A DNA stretch of 64,000 bases from Aedoeadaptatus coxii (GCF_001553115.1 NZ_KQ960155.1:62001-126000), one strand, 5' to 3'; positions 8,653 to 17,344 are shown, numbered from the stretch's first letter. The notes: a model not told the origin generated them from the letters alone. Made by a program: numbers and translations.

Positions 8653-9408
8653 TTAAACGTCCAGCTCCAAGTAGACGGGGCAATGATCCGACCCTAAAAT
8701 GTCGTCGCGAATGTCCGCCTCGACGATGGCATCGTCTAAATCATCGCTTACGACGAAGTAATCGATGCGCCATCCGGCGTTGCGATCCCGGGCTTTGGTA
8801 ATGTAGCTCCACCAGCTGTAGCGATCTTCGGCATCGGGATAGAGGTAGCGGAAGGTGTCCGTGTAGCCGGCGTCCAAAAGGTTTTGAAATTGGGCGCGTT
8901 CTTCGTCGGAAAAGCCCGCGTTTTTTCGGTTGGACGAGGGGTTTTTAAGGTCGATTTCGTTGTGTGCCACGTTTAAATCGCCGCAAAGTACGACGGGTTT
9001 TACGTTTTTCAACATATTTAAATAGGCTCTGAAATCTTCTTCCCATTCCATGCGGTAATCCAATCGGGCGAGCCCTCGTTGGGAATTAGGCGTATAGCAG
9101 GTGACGAGGAAGAATTCCTCGTATTCGCAAGTAATGACCCGCCCCTCTTTGTCGTGTTCTTCCATGTCGATGCCGTAAGACACGTGAATGGGCTCTTCTT
9201 TTGTAAACACCGCCGTGCCGCTGTAGCCTTTTTTCTCGGCGTAGTTCCAATATTGGTAATAGCCTTCCAGTTCCAAATCCAGCTGCCCTTCGGAAAGTTT
9301 GGTTTCCTGAAGGCAAAATATATCGGCATCCACGTCATTGAAAAAATCCATAAAGCCCTTTTTCAGGGCGGCACGAATGCCGTTGACATTCCAAGATACG
9401 AATTTCAT
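8653..9408 (-). CDS. xth: Exodeoxyribonuclease III / AP endonuclease
   Basis: A 251-residue endonuclease/exonuclease/phosphatase-fold enzyme that nicks abasic sites and trims DNA 3' ends in base-excision repair. It begins [13 protein letters not shown] and contains FCLQETKL (catalytic Glu), [12 protein letters not shown] and the terminal GSDHCPV (catalytic His). The ribosome-binding site AAGGAGAATAAA lies within the end of ttcA, whose stop is two bases upstream, so the two are cotranscribed. Confidence 0.95.
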   Translation of the reverse strand: MKFVSWNVNGIRAALKKGFMDFFNDVDADIFCLQETKLSEGQLDLELEGYYQYWNYAEKKGYSGTAVFTKEEPIHVSYGIDMEEHDKEGRVITCEYEEFFLVTCYTPNSQRGLARLDYRMEWEEDFRAYLNMLKNVKPVVLCGDLNVAHNEIDLKNPSSNRKNAGFSDEERAQFQNLLDAGYTDTFRYLYPDAEDRYSWWSYITKARDRNAGWRIDYFVVSDDLDDAIVEADIRDDILGSDHCPVYLELDV

Positions 9409-9409
9409 T

Positions 9410-10234
9410 TTATTCTCCTTTGTCGTAACGATCTAAAAAGTTGACTTGCGTTCCGTCGTAATCTTTAAAGCCCAATAGTGCGCCCAGCTCCACATTTTGC
9501 GCCGATCGGAAAATGGACATGCCCACATTGGGGTTTTCTTTCGCAATGTCTTCGATGAGGTTTTTCACGTAAGCTCGCGCGCCGAAATTTTCCTTTTCGG
9601 TGACGGTGCAGGCGCAATCGATGGGGGTAAGGTCGTTGGCTTTTACAAAGCGGCGCACGTCCTCTTCACGAATATATACCATGGGGCGAATAAGCTCCAT
9701 GCCCTCAAAGTTCGTAGCGTGAAGTTTGGGCATCATGGTTTTGTAACTGCCGCCGAAGAGCACGTTCATGAGCACGGTTTCGATGACATCGTCGAAATGG
9801 TGACCTAAAGCGAGTTTGTTGGCGCCTAAAGATTTCGCCTTGTCGTAAAGGCTTCCCCGTCGCATACGGGCGCAAATATAACAGGGCTTCTCGCCGCCCA
9901 TATCCTCCGCCACTTCAAACACATTGCTGTCGTACATTTGAAGGGGGATGCCCATGGCCTCCGCCGTTACCTTCACTTGCTCCTGAATATGGGGAAGGTA
10001 ACCGGGGTTCATGCAAATAAACAAAAGCTCGAATTGCTTTTTGCCGTGGCGCTTCAACTCCTGTAAAAGCTTGGCGAGGAGCAGGGAATCTTTTCCCCCG
10101 CTAATGGCCACGGCGATGACGTCGCCGTCGTCGATCATGTCGAAGTCGTTGATGCCCTTAATAAAACGGCGCCAAATTTGTTTTCTGAAACGTTTAATAA
10201 TGCTGCGTTCAATGTCCGCTACTGTCGCTTTCAT
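9410..10234 (-). CDS. ttcA: TtcA-family tRNA 2-thiolation enzyme
   Basis: A 274-residue PP-loop ATPase with the SGGKDS motif near residue 45 and a CxxC pair (CYICARMRR), followed by a third cysteine in [12 protein letters not shown]. This pattern is that of TtcA-like enzymes that hold a 4Fe-4S cluster and thiolate cytidine 32 of tRNA. Related two-cysteine PP-loop enzymes (TtuA/Ncs6) are the alternative. It is first in a two-gene operon with xth and has its own promoter and a terminator-like hairpin in the leader. Confidence 0.85.
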   Translation of the reverse strand: MKATVADIERSIIKRFRKQIWRRFIKGINDFDMIDDGDVIAVAISGGKDSLLLAKLLQELKRHGKKQFELLFICMNPGYLPHIQEQVKVTAEAMGIPLQMYDSNVFEVAEDMGGEKPCYICARMRRGSLYDKAKSLGANKLALGHHFDDVIETVLMNVLFGGSYKTMMPKLHATNFEGMELIRPMVYIREEDVRRFVKANDLTPIDCACTVTEKENFGARAYVKNLIEDIAKENPNVGMSIFRSAQNVELGALLGFKDYDGTQVNFLDRYDKGE

Positions 10235-10250
10235 ACTCTTGCCTCTCTAT

Positions 10251-10273
10251 TAAAAAATCCCGCCGGGCGGGAT
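10251..10273 (-). promoter_or_regulatory. Terminator-like hairpin in ttcA leader
   Basis: On the minus strand ATCCCGC-CGG-GCGGGAT is followed by six T residues, 17 bases before the ttcA start and downstream of its promoter. No other minus-strand gene lies upstream within reach, so it must act as an attenuator or RNA end for the ttcA transcript itself. Confidence 0.6.
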
Positions 10274-10287
10274 ACTCTTACTCATCA

Positions 10288-10316
10288 ATACTACTATAAA
10301 AGGCAATTTCTTTCAA
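10288..10316 (-). promoter_or_regulatory. ttcA-xth promoter
   Basis: TTGAAA (10316-10311) and TAGTAT (10293-10288), 17-nt spacer. Confidence 0.55.
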
Positions 10317-10376
10317 TAAAGAGCCCCTCGCCGAAACCTCTTCCTCCTTAAAATTCAGGACGTGGGCGAAAACATT

Positions 10377-10407
10377 TTGTAAGATACTCTTGCAATTTCT
10401 CTATAAT
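10377..10407 (+). promoter_or_regulatory. tRNA-Thr promoter
   Basis: A perfect TATAAT at 10402-10407, 24 bases before the tRNA, with TTGTAA at 10377-10382 (19-nt spacer). Confidence 0.5.
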
Positions 10408-10431
10408 TAGCCTAAAATAATAGAAGTATTC

Positions 10432-10507
10432 GCTAACGTGGCTCAGATGGTAGAGCAGCTGATTCGTAATCAGCAGGTCAGGGGTTCAAGTCCCCTCGTT
10501 AGCTCCA
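10432..10507 (+). tRNA. tRNA-Thr (anticodon CGT)
   Basis: A 76-nt cloverleaf including encoded CCA. The acceptor stem GCTAACG/CGTTAGC is perfect, the anticodon arm is GCTGA-TTCGTAA-TCAGC with anticodon CGT (threonine codon ACG), and the T arm has GGGGTTCAAGTCCCC. It has its own promoter and terminator. Confidence 0.96.
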
Positions 10508-10510
10508 AGC

Positions 10511-10533
10511 GACGCCCTCGGGCGTCTTTTTTT
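10511..10533 (+). terminator. tRNA-Thr terminator
   Basis: GACGCCCTCGGGCGTC stem-loop followed by seven T residues. Confidence 0.85.
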
Positions 10534-10554
10534 ATGCCTTTATTCTTCGTGCAA

Positions 10555-10563
10555 TGATACAAT
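10555..10563 (+). promoter_or_regulatory. Extended -10 promoter of stalk-domain gene
   Basis: TGATACAAT (TG-n-TACAAT) 24 bases before the start codon at 10587; the -35 is weak. Confidence 0.45.
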
Positions 10564-10586
10564 GGGGTTAAGAAAAGGAGGATACC

Positions 10587-11366
10587 ATGAAAAAAGTATT
10601 GACCGCCCTATTCACCCTTCTCCTCATCTTGACGCTTTCAGGAGAAACGGAAGCCCGTTCGCCGAGAATTTGGGTCAACGGCCGTTACATTGAATCCGAC
10701 GCCCAACCTTTTATTTACAACAATCGCACCATGCTACCGGTGCGCAGCGTATCGAATGCGTTAGGTTACCGCGTCATTTGGCTCCCGGAAGAACGCGCCG
10801 TCTCAATATCCGATTATGATCAAATCGCCAACGGCAATTGTGTCTCCCTCCGTATAGGCGACCACACCATTTACGGCGATGAAGATGATGAAAATTCTAT
10901 TTACTCCGATGTAGCGCCCCTTATTCGTAACGGTCGCGCCTACCTTCCCCTTCGTGCATTAGCGCAGGCCTTGGGCGAGCCCGTTCAATGGGACAGACGA
11001 AATTTCACCGTCGCCGTGGGAAGGGGTTATCCCTCTCTCGTAAGCACCTGCTCCTATCCGCGCGCCACGGTAACCCGCATCGTCAACGGCACCACCCTCG
11101 ACATTCGCTACGATAACGGACGCACGCGGCGGGTGAAGCTCCACGCTTTCCGCCCGAGAACGCCGGATAGCGACAGAGGCTACCTCTCCAATTTAGATGT
11201 GCACCGCATGTTGCTACTCAATCAGCAGGTCTATGTCGTCGAAACAAAAACCGGGAACGACGAAGTTTTTATCTTTATGCATCGACCGATTCATAATCGC
11301 CCGACAGAAGATGAAGTCAAGCGACTTTGCTACAATTACTTCGCCCCCCGCATCTTAAGTGATTAA
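10587..11366 (+). CDS. Secreted stalk-domain protein with degenerate nuclease-like C-terminus
   Basis: A 259-residue exported protein. Residues 1-23 form a signal peptide. Residues about 25-148 match the copper amine oxidase N-terminal (stalk) fold: two beta-hairpin repeats with YNNRTMLPVRSVSNALG and RNGRAYLPLRALAQALG. Residues about 158-250 look like a staphylococcal-nuclease-type barrel (RIVNGTTLDIRY, RVKLHAF, RTP), but the metal-binding VDGDT and DTPE signatures are replaced by VNGTT and FRPRTP, so it is probably not a working nuclease. The start follows AAAAGGAGGATACC. Role unknown; cell-surface or wall-associated structural role is inference. Confidence 0.75.
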   Translation: MKKVLTALFTLLLILTLSGETEARSPRIWVNGRYIESDAQPFIYNNRTMLPVRSVSNALGYRVIWLPEERAVSISDYDQIANGNCVSLRIGDHTIYGDEDDENSIYSDVAPLIRNGRAYLPLRALAQALGEPVQWDRRNFTVAVGRGYPSLVSTCSYPRATVTRIVNGTTLDIRYDNGRTRRVKLHAFRPRTPDSDRGYLSNLDVHRMLLLNQQVYVVETKTGNDEVFIFMHRPIHNRPTEDEVKRLCYNYFAPRILSD

Positions 11367-11377
11367 TCACATGCACT

Positions 11378-11403
11378 GTGCCGGCATTCCCGGCACTTTT
11401 TTA
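11378..11403 (+). terminator. Terminator of stalk-domain gene
   Basis: GTGCCGG-CATTC-CCGGCAC followed by six T residues. Confidence 0.85.
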
Positions 11404-11431
11404 TTGCACTTAGATGGTTAAAGTGGACAAT

Positions 11432-11464
11432 AAAAAAGCGACTAAGATATTAGTCTAAGTCGCT
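11432..11464 (-). terminator. Second terminator downstream of lipoprotein gene
   Basis: Minus-strand AGCGACT...AGTCGCT stem followed by six T residues. It lies behind another terminator, giving a tandem pair. Confidence 0.65.
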
Positions 11465-11498
11465 AGCTTCATAATAAAATTGATTTTCCTCCACTTTA

Positions 11499-11534
11499 AA
11501 AATAAAAGACAGCAACTTAAATATTATTGCTGCC
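11499..11534 (-). terminator. Terminator of lipoprotein gene
   Basis: Minus-strand GGCAGCAA/TTGCTGTC stem (one G-U pair) followed by TTTTATTTTT, starting about 25 nt after the stop codon. Confidence 0.7.
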
Positions 11535-11556
11535 TCTATAAGATGCATCGTCACCA

Positions 11557-12387
11557 TTAGTTGTTGAGTAAATAAAACCTTAATTCATTCGCTCTAATCC
11601 ATGTCGTCTTGTCGAGATACCACTGTAACTTTTCCCCCGGGGAATTGCGATGGTCCGCATCCTTTTTCTTCTCATCTACAGATTCTTCAATGATACTTTC
11701 TTTCGCTTCAACTAATGCTTTCTTTACTTGTTCTAAACTACAATAATGCACCTCGCCATTTTCATAGTCTGTTTTATTAGAATGCATCTTCATTGCTTTT
11801 TGTTGCCCAAGTCCTGACCGAAGATCAAACGTCTCCACGACGACATCGCCCATTAAATTCCCCGATGCTAAATCATCCGAAATAGCGGCAACCACTTTAT
11901 ATGTGTCGCCTTGTTTTTGAACAATGAGTTTATAAGTGAACACTGCCCCAGAATTAAGTGCGCGGCCATCTCTTATATCATCATATTGATAAAAAATCCT
12001 GGCTAGTACCTCATACTGACTTCCTCCCAAGGGAGTTACTGTCATATCTTGAACGTTCCATTGTTTTACTTTATATTGCAAGTTAAATATGTCTTGCTGA
12101 TATTTAATAACTTCTTTTTTATCCCGTATATACCGAATCAAATCCTTAGATTGAGGATCGACATCTTTTAAATCATAGTGATCCAAGTCGGCGAAGTCTG
12201 AAAAAACATTAATTATGAAGTCACATACAAAATCTTTGATCGGTTCGTTCGCACTTTGTTGGCCCACGGTACTACTTCCGGTAGTGGCGGTTTTCGCCGC
12301 TGAAGCAATGTTTGGACAACCAGCTAAGGCTAAAAATAAAATGCCCACTGTTAACCATTGTTTGTATTTCCGATTTTTCAATGCCAT
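11557..12387 (-). CDS. Putative lipoprotein of unknown function
   Basis: A 276-residue protein with an N-terminal hydrophobic segment and lipobox LALAGC (cysteine near residue 24), so it is probably a membrane-anchored lipoprotein. The rest is soluble and mixed alpha/beta; residues about 95-185 (KKEVIKYQQD to VVAAISDDLA) share a pattern with the secreted protein at 32519-33169, suggesting a common NTF2-like or similar domain. The C-terminal third is charged. It has a good promoter and tandem terminators and is monocistronic. Base composition is more AT-rich than the neighbouring core genes. No function can be assigned. Confidence 0.7.
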   Translation of the reverse strand: MALKNRKYKQWLTVGILFLALAGCPNIASAAKTATTGSSTVGQQSANEPIKDFVCDFIINVFSDFADLDHYDLKDVDPQSKDLIRYIRDKKEVIKYQQDIFNLQYKVKQWNVQDMTVTPLGGSQYEVLARIFYQYDDIRDGRALNSGAVFTYKLIVQKQGDTYKVVAAISDDLASGNLMGDVVVETFDLRSGLGQQKAMKMHSNKTDYENGEVHYCSLEQVKKALVEAKESIIEESVDEKKKDADHRNSPGEKLQWYLDKTTWIRANELRFYLLNN

Positions 12388-12441
12388 CCCCTTTCATCAA
12401 TCTAATATATAAAACGTATTAGGATATCCTTTTCTGCCTAA

Positions 12442-12470
12442 AGTATAATTTATTTTTCTGCCCATTTCAA
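12442..12470 (-). promoter_or_regulatory. Lipoprotein gene promoter
   Basis: TTGAAA (12470-12465) and TATACT (12447-12442), 17-nt spacer; near consensus. Confidence 0.7.
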
Positions 12471-12493
12471 TATCATTTCTCATTGTTTCATTC

Positions 12494-12524
12494 CTAAAAA
12501 AAGCGCCCGACCGAAATCGAGCGC
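12494..12524 (-). terminator. Terminator of the 12.5-13.6 kb gene pair
   Basis: Minus-strand GCGCTCGA-TTTCGG-TCGGGCGC stem followed by seven T residues. Confidence 0.8.
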
Positions 12525-12549
12525 GTGATTTTCATTCTGTTTTATTCCG

Positions 12550-12942
12550 TCATTGTTTTCTCTTTTCTCCGGGCCGAGTCCTAAACCAATCCGCAAAGAG
12601 GAACGCGGCAAGAAATGTGATCGTCGTCGTAACATTCGGCGAATTTGCTATATAGCGAAAGGCATAATCATTGCCTACACTAGCGAGGAAATAACAGCAC
12701 GCAACTACAACGAGTAAACCAATGCTCCAATAAAGCTTTTCCCTATGCGTCATATCGTACATCATGAGATAACTCATTAGACCTGCGACAAATAGTGCGG
12801 CCAGTTTAAAGAGCCAACTATTGGCGACGACTGCTGCAAAATTACCCCACGCTATCTGCTCCCAATCAGGCTGTAGTGCCTGCATAATGTAGGGCAGGCT
12901 CAAGAGTAAAATAACTATGCCGATGCGTCTGATACCTTTCAA
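12550..12942 (-). CDS. Small membrane protein of unknown function
   Basis: A 130-residue protein with four hydrophobic segments (about residues 6-20, 42-62, 70-88 and 105-120) and short charged ends. I do not recognise the family. Translation appears to start at a TTG (12942); GGTGG lies at a suitable distance upstream. It follows the secreted-protein gene by 20 bases and shares its terminator, so the two probably form an operon, pairing a membrane protein with an exported one. Confidence 0.6.
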   Translation of the reverse strand: MKGIRRIGIVILLLSLPYIMQALQPDWEQIAWGNFAAVVANSWLFKLAALFVAGLMSYLMMYDMTHREKLYWSIGLLVVVACCYFLASVGNDYAFRYIANSPNVTTTITFLAAFLFADWFRTRPGEKRKQ

Positions 12943-12962
12943 TCTCCATCACCACCGGTTTA

Positions 12963-13610
12963 TTAACCTAAACTTTGATAAACAATAACCGGTAAATTCA
13001 GTTCCCAGGAACTTCCTCCACGTGTAATTTTTATATTTGATCTTCCCCCTACCAATCCGTAAGCGGTACCATTTATCGGATTTTTAAAATTTGTGTACTT
13101 TTTAATATGACCCGGAGAAACGTACCATATTCTATCCTGTGAAATTTCTGCCTTACCATTATAGTAATTAATACCATGACAAATCGCTGAAATTGTTGCA
13201 TTTGATAATGATAATGAGGGATCTTCCTTGCGCCAATTGACCTCTACGGCATTTAATAGATATCCGCCATTTGTATAACTATAATAGATTTTAACCCATG
13301 CTTTTAGTCCGCGACTTCCATCCCATTTTATGTCTTGCATTGAACCCGCATTACCAAAGCTTGAAGGAGTGATTTCATACAATGCTTCTTTAAAAAACAT
13401 TGTTTCCTCTCCGCTGACATTATGCGTAGTTGCAACCACTTGTGGCTCAGATTCCGTTACCGGCTCTAAAAAGACTTTATTTCCCGTCTCTCCAATAAGA
13501 ACTGCTTTTTGTTGATTGTATTCTTCTGTATTTTCATTATATGCAAAGATAGGTGCTGACATCAAAAGTATAGAGCTTAAACAAGCAATTAAAAATAATC
13601 TCTTTTTCAT
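12963..13610 (-). CDS. Secreted protein of unknown function
   Basis: A 215-residue protein with a clear signal peptide (MKKRLFLIACLSSILLMSAP, cleavage near AYN). The mature part is rich in Tyr, Asn, Ser and Gly and looks beta-stranded, with no cysteine pair, lipobox or sortase signal. I do not recognise the family. It is markedly AT-rich compared with the flanking core genes, which suggests acquisition. It is followed within 20 bases by a small membrane-protein gene. A duplicated 11-bp element lies just upstream of its start. Confidence 0.6.
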   Translation of the reverse strand: MKKRLFLIACLSSILLMSAPIFAYNENTEEYNQQKAVLIGETGNKVFLEPVTESEPQVVATTHNVSGEETMFFKEALYEITPSSFGNAGSMQDIKWDGSRGLKAWVKIYYSYTNGGYLLNAVEVNWRKEDPSLSLSNATISAICHGINYYNGKAEISQDRIWYVSPGHIKKYTNFKNPINGTAYGLVGGRSNIKITRGGSSWELNLPVIVYQSLG

Positions 13611-13621
13611 GCTTGGCCAAC

Positions 13622-13655
13622 CTTTCTTATCTAATTATTTTAATCTTTCTTATCT
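13622..13655. repeat. Direct repeat upstream of secreted-protein gene
   Basis: CTTTCTTATCT occurs at 13622-13632 and again at 13645-13655, 23 bp apart, about two helical turns. The spacing suits a dimeric DNA-binding protein; function is inference. Confidence 0.45.
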
Positions 13656-13897
13656 CAAATAATTACATCTCCATTTTTATACCTACTCAAATTAAAATAC
13701 ATTATCAATGTCCTCCTCTACGTTGGAATCGGTTCTATCTAAATATTATCATCATATTTTTTCAGCGTCAATACTCTATTTTGATAAAGTTTTCTCTTTA
13801 TAAGTCTTGTTCTTTAATTCTTGCACAAGATAGGAAATGTCTCTAAGGATTGTTAGGTCGACTTCGACTTGTCTATTCGTCCTGAAATTCTTTATAA

Positions 13898-13949
13898 AAA
13901 ACCATTGAAAGCTACTCCACTTGGCGCAAAAAATAGCTTTTAATGGTTT
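13898..13949 (-). repeat. Imperfect inverted repeat, possibly a terminator
   Basis: Arms AAACCATTAAAAGCTA and TAGCTTTCAATGGTTT (minus strand) enclose a 19-nt loop and are followed by TTTTATAAAG. It could terminate the rarD transcript, whose stop is about 100 bases upstream of it. Confidence 0.45.
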
Positions 13950-14052
13950 ATATTCAACTTCTCTGCGCGTCCTATGAGCAAAATTGTCGAAGCGTAAATT
14001 TTTAACTCTATCGACTAGAAGTCTTTATGTAAATCGGAGCTGCCGGTTATTT

Positions 14053-14910
14053 TTACTCCACGGCCTTCTTCTTTTGCCGGAAGGTATCCGTCAAAAACAA
14101 TGCCACGCCGACCCAGACGAAGGCGAACATGATGCCGTGGACTTTTGTAAAATCTTCGCCGTAAAAGAAGACGCCGATCAAAAGTTGGATCGTCGGGTTA
14201 ATATACATTAACACGCCGGCGAGGGAAAGGCTCGTGGTCTTCATCCCGATGGAAAATAGGATGAGGGGCACGCTGGTGGCGATGCCCGTAGTGGGGAGCA
14301 TCCACCATTGGAAGGATGTTACATTGGAAAGATCACTTACCAGGAAAAGATAGGCGAGGGCGATCGGCGTGACCCACATGGTTTCCACAAAAATGCTCGT
14401 AATCCCCGGCGCCGTCACTTTCTTTTTAATGGCGCCGTAAACTGCGAAGCTGACGCCGATAAAAATGGCGAAGAGGGGCAACTCGCCGTAGGCCACCATG
14501 GGCACGATGACGCCGATAAGGGCGAGGACGAAGGCGAGCCATTGAAGGGGTCTGAGTTTTTCTCCGTAAACGAAGGAGCCTAAGACGATGGAAAAGAGAG
14601 GATACATATAATAAGCCAGGGAAGCATCCAACACTCTTCCCGTCATGACGGCGGTAATGTAACCGCCCCAGTTTAAACTTACCACGACGCCTGCGGCGAG
14701 CAATGTGAGCATTTGCTTTTTATCACAAAGCACTTTTTTCAGCGTATCGGTCTGCTTGCCGGCGACGATTAAGATAAGGCAAAACACCATGGACCATGCG
14801 ATGCGAAAGGCGAGGACGGCCATGGGATCGACGGTGGAAAACATGCTCCAGTAGGCGGCAATAAGCCCCCACATAATGTAACACAATAAAACTAACAGAC
14901 TTCCCGACAT
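14053..14910 (-). CDS. rarD: RarD-type EamA/DMT-superfamily transporter
   Basis: A 285-residue membrane protein with ten predicted hydrophobic helices arranged as two EamA repeats. The start LLCYIMWGLIAAYWSMFS and the motif SLNWGGYITAVMTGRVLDASLAYY are characteristic of RarD, related to the enterobacterial chloramphenicol-sensitivity protein. The transported substrate is unknown. The ATG at 14910 follows AAAGAGGTAAATAAT and is separated from the truA stop by one base, so it is the last gene of the ecfA1-ecfA2-ecfT-truA-rarD transcript. Confidence 0.85.
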   Translation of the reverse strand: MSGSLLVLLCYIMWGLIAAYWSMFSTVDPMAVLAFRIAWSMVFCLILIVAGKQTDTLKKVLCDKKQMLTLLAAGVVVSLNWGGYITAVMTGRVLDASLAYYMYPLFSIVLGSFVYGEKLRPLQWLAFVLALIGVIVPMVAYGELPLFAIFIGVSFAVYGAIKKKVTAPGITSIFVETMWVTPIALAYLFLVSDLSNVTSFQWWMLPTTGIATSVPLILFSIGMKTTSLSLAGVLMYINPTIQLLIGVFFYGEDFTKVHGIMFAFVWVGVALFLTDTFRQKKKAVE

Positions 14911-14911
14911 A

Positions 14912-15679
14912 TTATTTACCTCTTTGATTCGTATCGTTCGGATAATCGATGGACATTAAAATCAAGCCTTCCGACGGCGCCGTGGGCCCGAGATCTCCGC
15001 GATCTAAGGTTTGCGTCGCCTTTAAAAGCTGATCGACAGGTTTCAATCCCCTGCCGATTTCAATGGCACAACCCATAATGATGCGAATTTGGTTTTTTAG
15101 AAAACTCATGGCGTAAAAATCCACGTCGATGAAATCGCCTTTTCGCGTCAGTTCGATGCGGTCGATAGCGCGTTTGGGATTGCTCGGCGAGGCGTAGCGG
15201 CCGATAAAGGCGGAAAAATCATGAAAGCCCTGAATCATTGCCAGGGCTTTTGCCATTTTTTCGTGATCTAAGGGATAGGGCACGTGGGTATAGGCTCGAT
15301 CTAAAAAGCCGTTTCGATGTTTGCTGTTGTAAATGCGGTATTTGTAATGTTTGTTCTTGGCGCTGTAGCGGGAATGAAATTCCGCGGGCACTTCTTCGGC
15401 ATGGGTAATGCTTACATCCTTCGGCAAATGTTGATTGATGACGCGGGGAAGATTCCCAAGATCGATCGTGGTTTCGGAATGAAAATTCGCCCGCTGCCCC
15501 ATGGCGTGAACGCCTTTATCCGTTCGCCCTGCCGATTGCAGATTGACGGGATGCTTTACCGCCTCTTCGATGGCTTTTTTTAAATGAGATTCGATGGTGC
15601 GAAGGGTTTTCGGCGACTGATCCTGATAGCCGTAAAAATCCGTGCCGTCGTAGGCGATGGTGAGTAAAATATTTCTCAT
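14912..15679 (-). CDS. truA: TruA, tRNA pseudouridine(38-40) synthase
   Basis: A 255-residue pseudouridine synthase acting on the anticodon arm of many tRNAs. It begins MRNILLTIAYDGTDFYGYQ and contains the catalytic aspartate in SAGRTDKGVHA. Start ATG at 15679 overlaps the ecfT stop as ATGA, the classical coupled junction; an in-frame extension further upstream only reads the ecfT 3' end. Association of truA with ecfA1A2T is common in Firmicutes. Confidence 0.95.
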   Translation of the reverse strand: MRNILLTIAYDGTDFYGYQDQSPKTLRTIESHLKKAIEEAVKHPVNLQSAGRTDKGVHAMGQRANFHSETTIDLGNLPRVINQHLPKDVSITHAEEVPAEFHSRYSAKNKHYKYRIYNSKHRNGFLDRAYTHVPYPLDHEKMAKALAMIQGFHDFSAFIGRYASPSNPKRAIDRIELTRKGDFIDVDFYAMSFLKNQIRIIMGCAIEIGRGLKPVDQLLKATQTLDRGDLGPTAPSEGLILMSIDYPNDTNQRGK

Positions 15680-16488
15680 GGCAAGGGCACGCCCATCCAA
15701 CGGGTGGCGCACACGATCATAAGAAAGATACAATTGACGCCGAAGAGAATTTTATCCTGGGAAGTCACCACTAAGGGATTGAGTTTCGTGCGGTGATCGT
15801 CTCCCCGATAGCATCTGCTTTCCATGGCCGTGGCCAATTCTTCCGCGCGCCGCAAAGCGTTTAAAATCAAGGGCACAAGAAGGGGCACCAGGTTCTTCGC
15901 CCGGTTCAACACATTACCCGATTCGAAATCCGCACCTCGCGCCATTTGCGCCTTCATAATTTTATCCGCCTCGTCGATTAAGGTGGGGATAAAGCGCAGG
16001 GCGATGGTAATCATCATGGCGATAGCGTGGGCCGGAAAGCCGACGACTTTTAAGGGCGAAAGTAATTTTTCGATGCCTTCGGTTAGTGCCAAGGGCGATG
16101 TCGTCAAAGTTAAAAGGCTCGTTCCCACGACAAGGAGTATAAGGCGAATGCCCATAAAGATCGCCTGATGAAGCCCTTCGTTTGAAATGCTTAAAATGCC
16201 GAAGCGGAAAATTTCCTCTCCCGGAATAAAAAACAGATTCATTAAAAAGGTAAAAATCAAAATGAGGCGTAAAGGCTTCAGCCCTTTTATCACCATATTG
16301 GCGGGAATTTTCGCCGTGTAAATAATTAAAAACAGCCACCCGAGGACGAGGATGTAGGGCCAAAAGGAATTGATGAAGAATAAACTCGCAATAAAAAACA
16401 TCATGATTAAAATTTTAAAGCGAGGGTCCAATGCGTGTACCGGCGATTCCGCCGGAAAGTATTGGCCGATGGTAATATCTTTAAGCAT
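15676..16488 (-). CDS. ecfT: EcfT, ECF transporter transmembrane subunit
   Basis: A 270-residue membrane subunit that couples the two EcfA ATPases to interchangeable vitamin-binding S components. The two coupling motifs are visible as KAQMARGADF (X-R-G type) and TAMESRCYRG. Five or more hydrophobic segments precede and follow them. It overlaps ecfA2 by eight bases and truA by four. As this is the general module, it probably serves FolT at 45 kb and other S components elsewhere. Confidence 0.94.
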   Translation of the reverse strand: MLKDITIGQYFPAESPVHALDPRFKILIMMFFIASLFFINSFWPYILVLGWLFLIIYTAKIPANMVIKGLKPLRLILIFTFLMNLFFIPGEEIFRFGILSISNEGLHQAIFMGIRLILLVVGTSLLTLTTSPLALTEGIEKLLSPLKVVGFPAHAIAMMITIALRFIPTLIDEADKIMKAQMARGADFESGNVLNRAKNLVPLLVPLILNALRRAEELATAMESRCYRGDDHRTKLNPLVVTSQDKILFGVNCIFLMIVCATRWMGVPLP

Positions 16489-17344
16489 GGCGAGCCTCCC
16501 ACCAATTTGTAAGTTCTTTAAGGGCTTCGTCGACGGTGATGCAGTTTTCCTCTACATCGAGCCCTTTTTCTCTGAGCATGGTCATGGCGCTGCGCACTTG
16601 GGGCACGCCGAGGCCGATGGCTTCCAGCTCTTTTTCACGCTTGAAAATCTCCCGCGGCGTGCCGTCCATGCGCACTTCCCCTTTGTCCATGACGATCATG
16701 CGCGTGGCGAGCTGTGCCACTTCTTCCATGCTGTGGCTTACGAGGACGATGGTGGTGTCGGTGGTGTCGTAAATTCCCTTAATTTCCCGTAAAATTTCAC
16801 GACTTCCGTGGGGATCCAAACCCGCCGTCGGCTCGTCCAACACGAGAACCTCAGGCTCCATAGCGAGAATCCCGGCGATGGCCACACGTCTTTTTTGTCC
16901 GCCGGAAAGGGAGAAGGGGCTTTCGTCGCCTACATCGTCGTAGGAAAGGCCGACCCGTTCCATGGCGCGGCGCACTCTACCGTCCACTTCTTCTTCCGAA
17001 AGGCCAAGATTGATCGCGCCGAAGGCGATATCTTTCTTCACCGTCTCTTCAAACAACTGGTATTCCGGATATTGAAACACCAGGCCTACTTTTTGGCGTA
17101 GTGTGGCGATTTTTTTGCCCTTTTCTCTGTAATTGACGCCGTCGTATAAAATATCGCCCATGGTCGGCTCGTTTAAGCCGTTTAAATGTTGCACGAGGGT
17201 AGATTTTCCGCTTCCCGTGTGGCCGATAAGGGCGATAAATTCCCCGGCATCGATGTCCAGATTAATATTGTTTAACGCCTTTTTCTCAAAAGGCATTCCC
17301 TGATTGTAAATGTAGCTTACATTTCGGATGCTGATGCGCGACAT
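16481..17344 (-). CDS. ecfA2: EcfA2, ECF transporter ATP-binding subunit
   Basis: A 287-residue ABC ATPase. Walker A is GHTGSGKST, the signature is [12 protein letters not shown], Walker B is [12 protein letters not shown] and the switch histidine is in VLVSHS. The Q-loop region is [14 protein letters not shown], characteristic of EcfA2 proteins. It overlaps the end of ecfA1 by 28 bases. It pairs with EcfA1 to power the shared vitamin transporter. Confidence 0.94.
   Translation of the reverse strand: MSRISIRNVSYIYNQGMPFEKKALNNINLDIDAGEFIALIGHTGSGKSTLVQHLNGLNEPTMGDILYDGVNYREKGKKIATLRQKVGLVFQYPEYQLFEETVKKDIAFGAINLGLSEEEVDGRVRRAMERVGLSYDDVGDESPFSLSGGQKRRVAIAGILAMEPEVLVLDEPTAGLDPHGSREILREIKGIYDTTDTTIVLVSHSMEEVAQLATRMIVMDKGEVRMDGTPREIFKREKELEAIGLGVPQVRSAMTMLREKGLDVEENCITVDEALKELTNWWEARHA

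Larger units (their letters stand above)
13611..14052. other. AT-rich intergenic region
   Basis: About 440 bases with no supportable gene on either strand. It holds direct repeats near the left end and an imperfect inverted repeat near 13.9 kb (both listed separately). Nothing else is seen. Confidence 0.5.

Noticed and set aside
13898-13949. MITE or insertion-sequence end
   Set aside because: One copy only in the window, no target duplication seen, and position fits a terminator.
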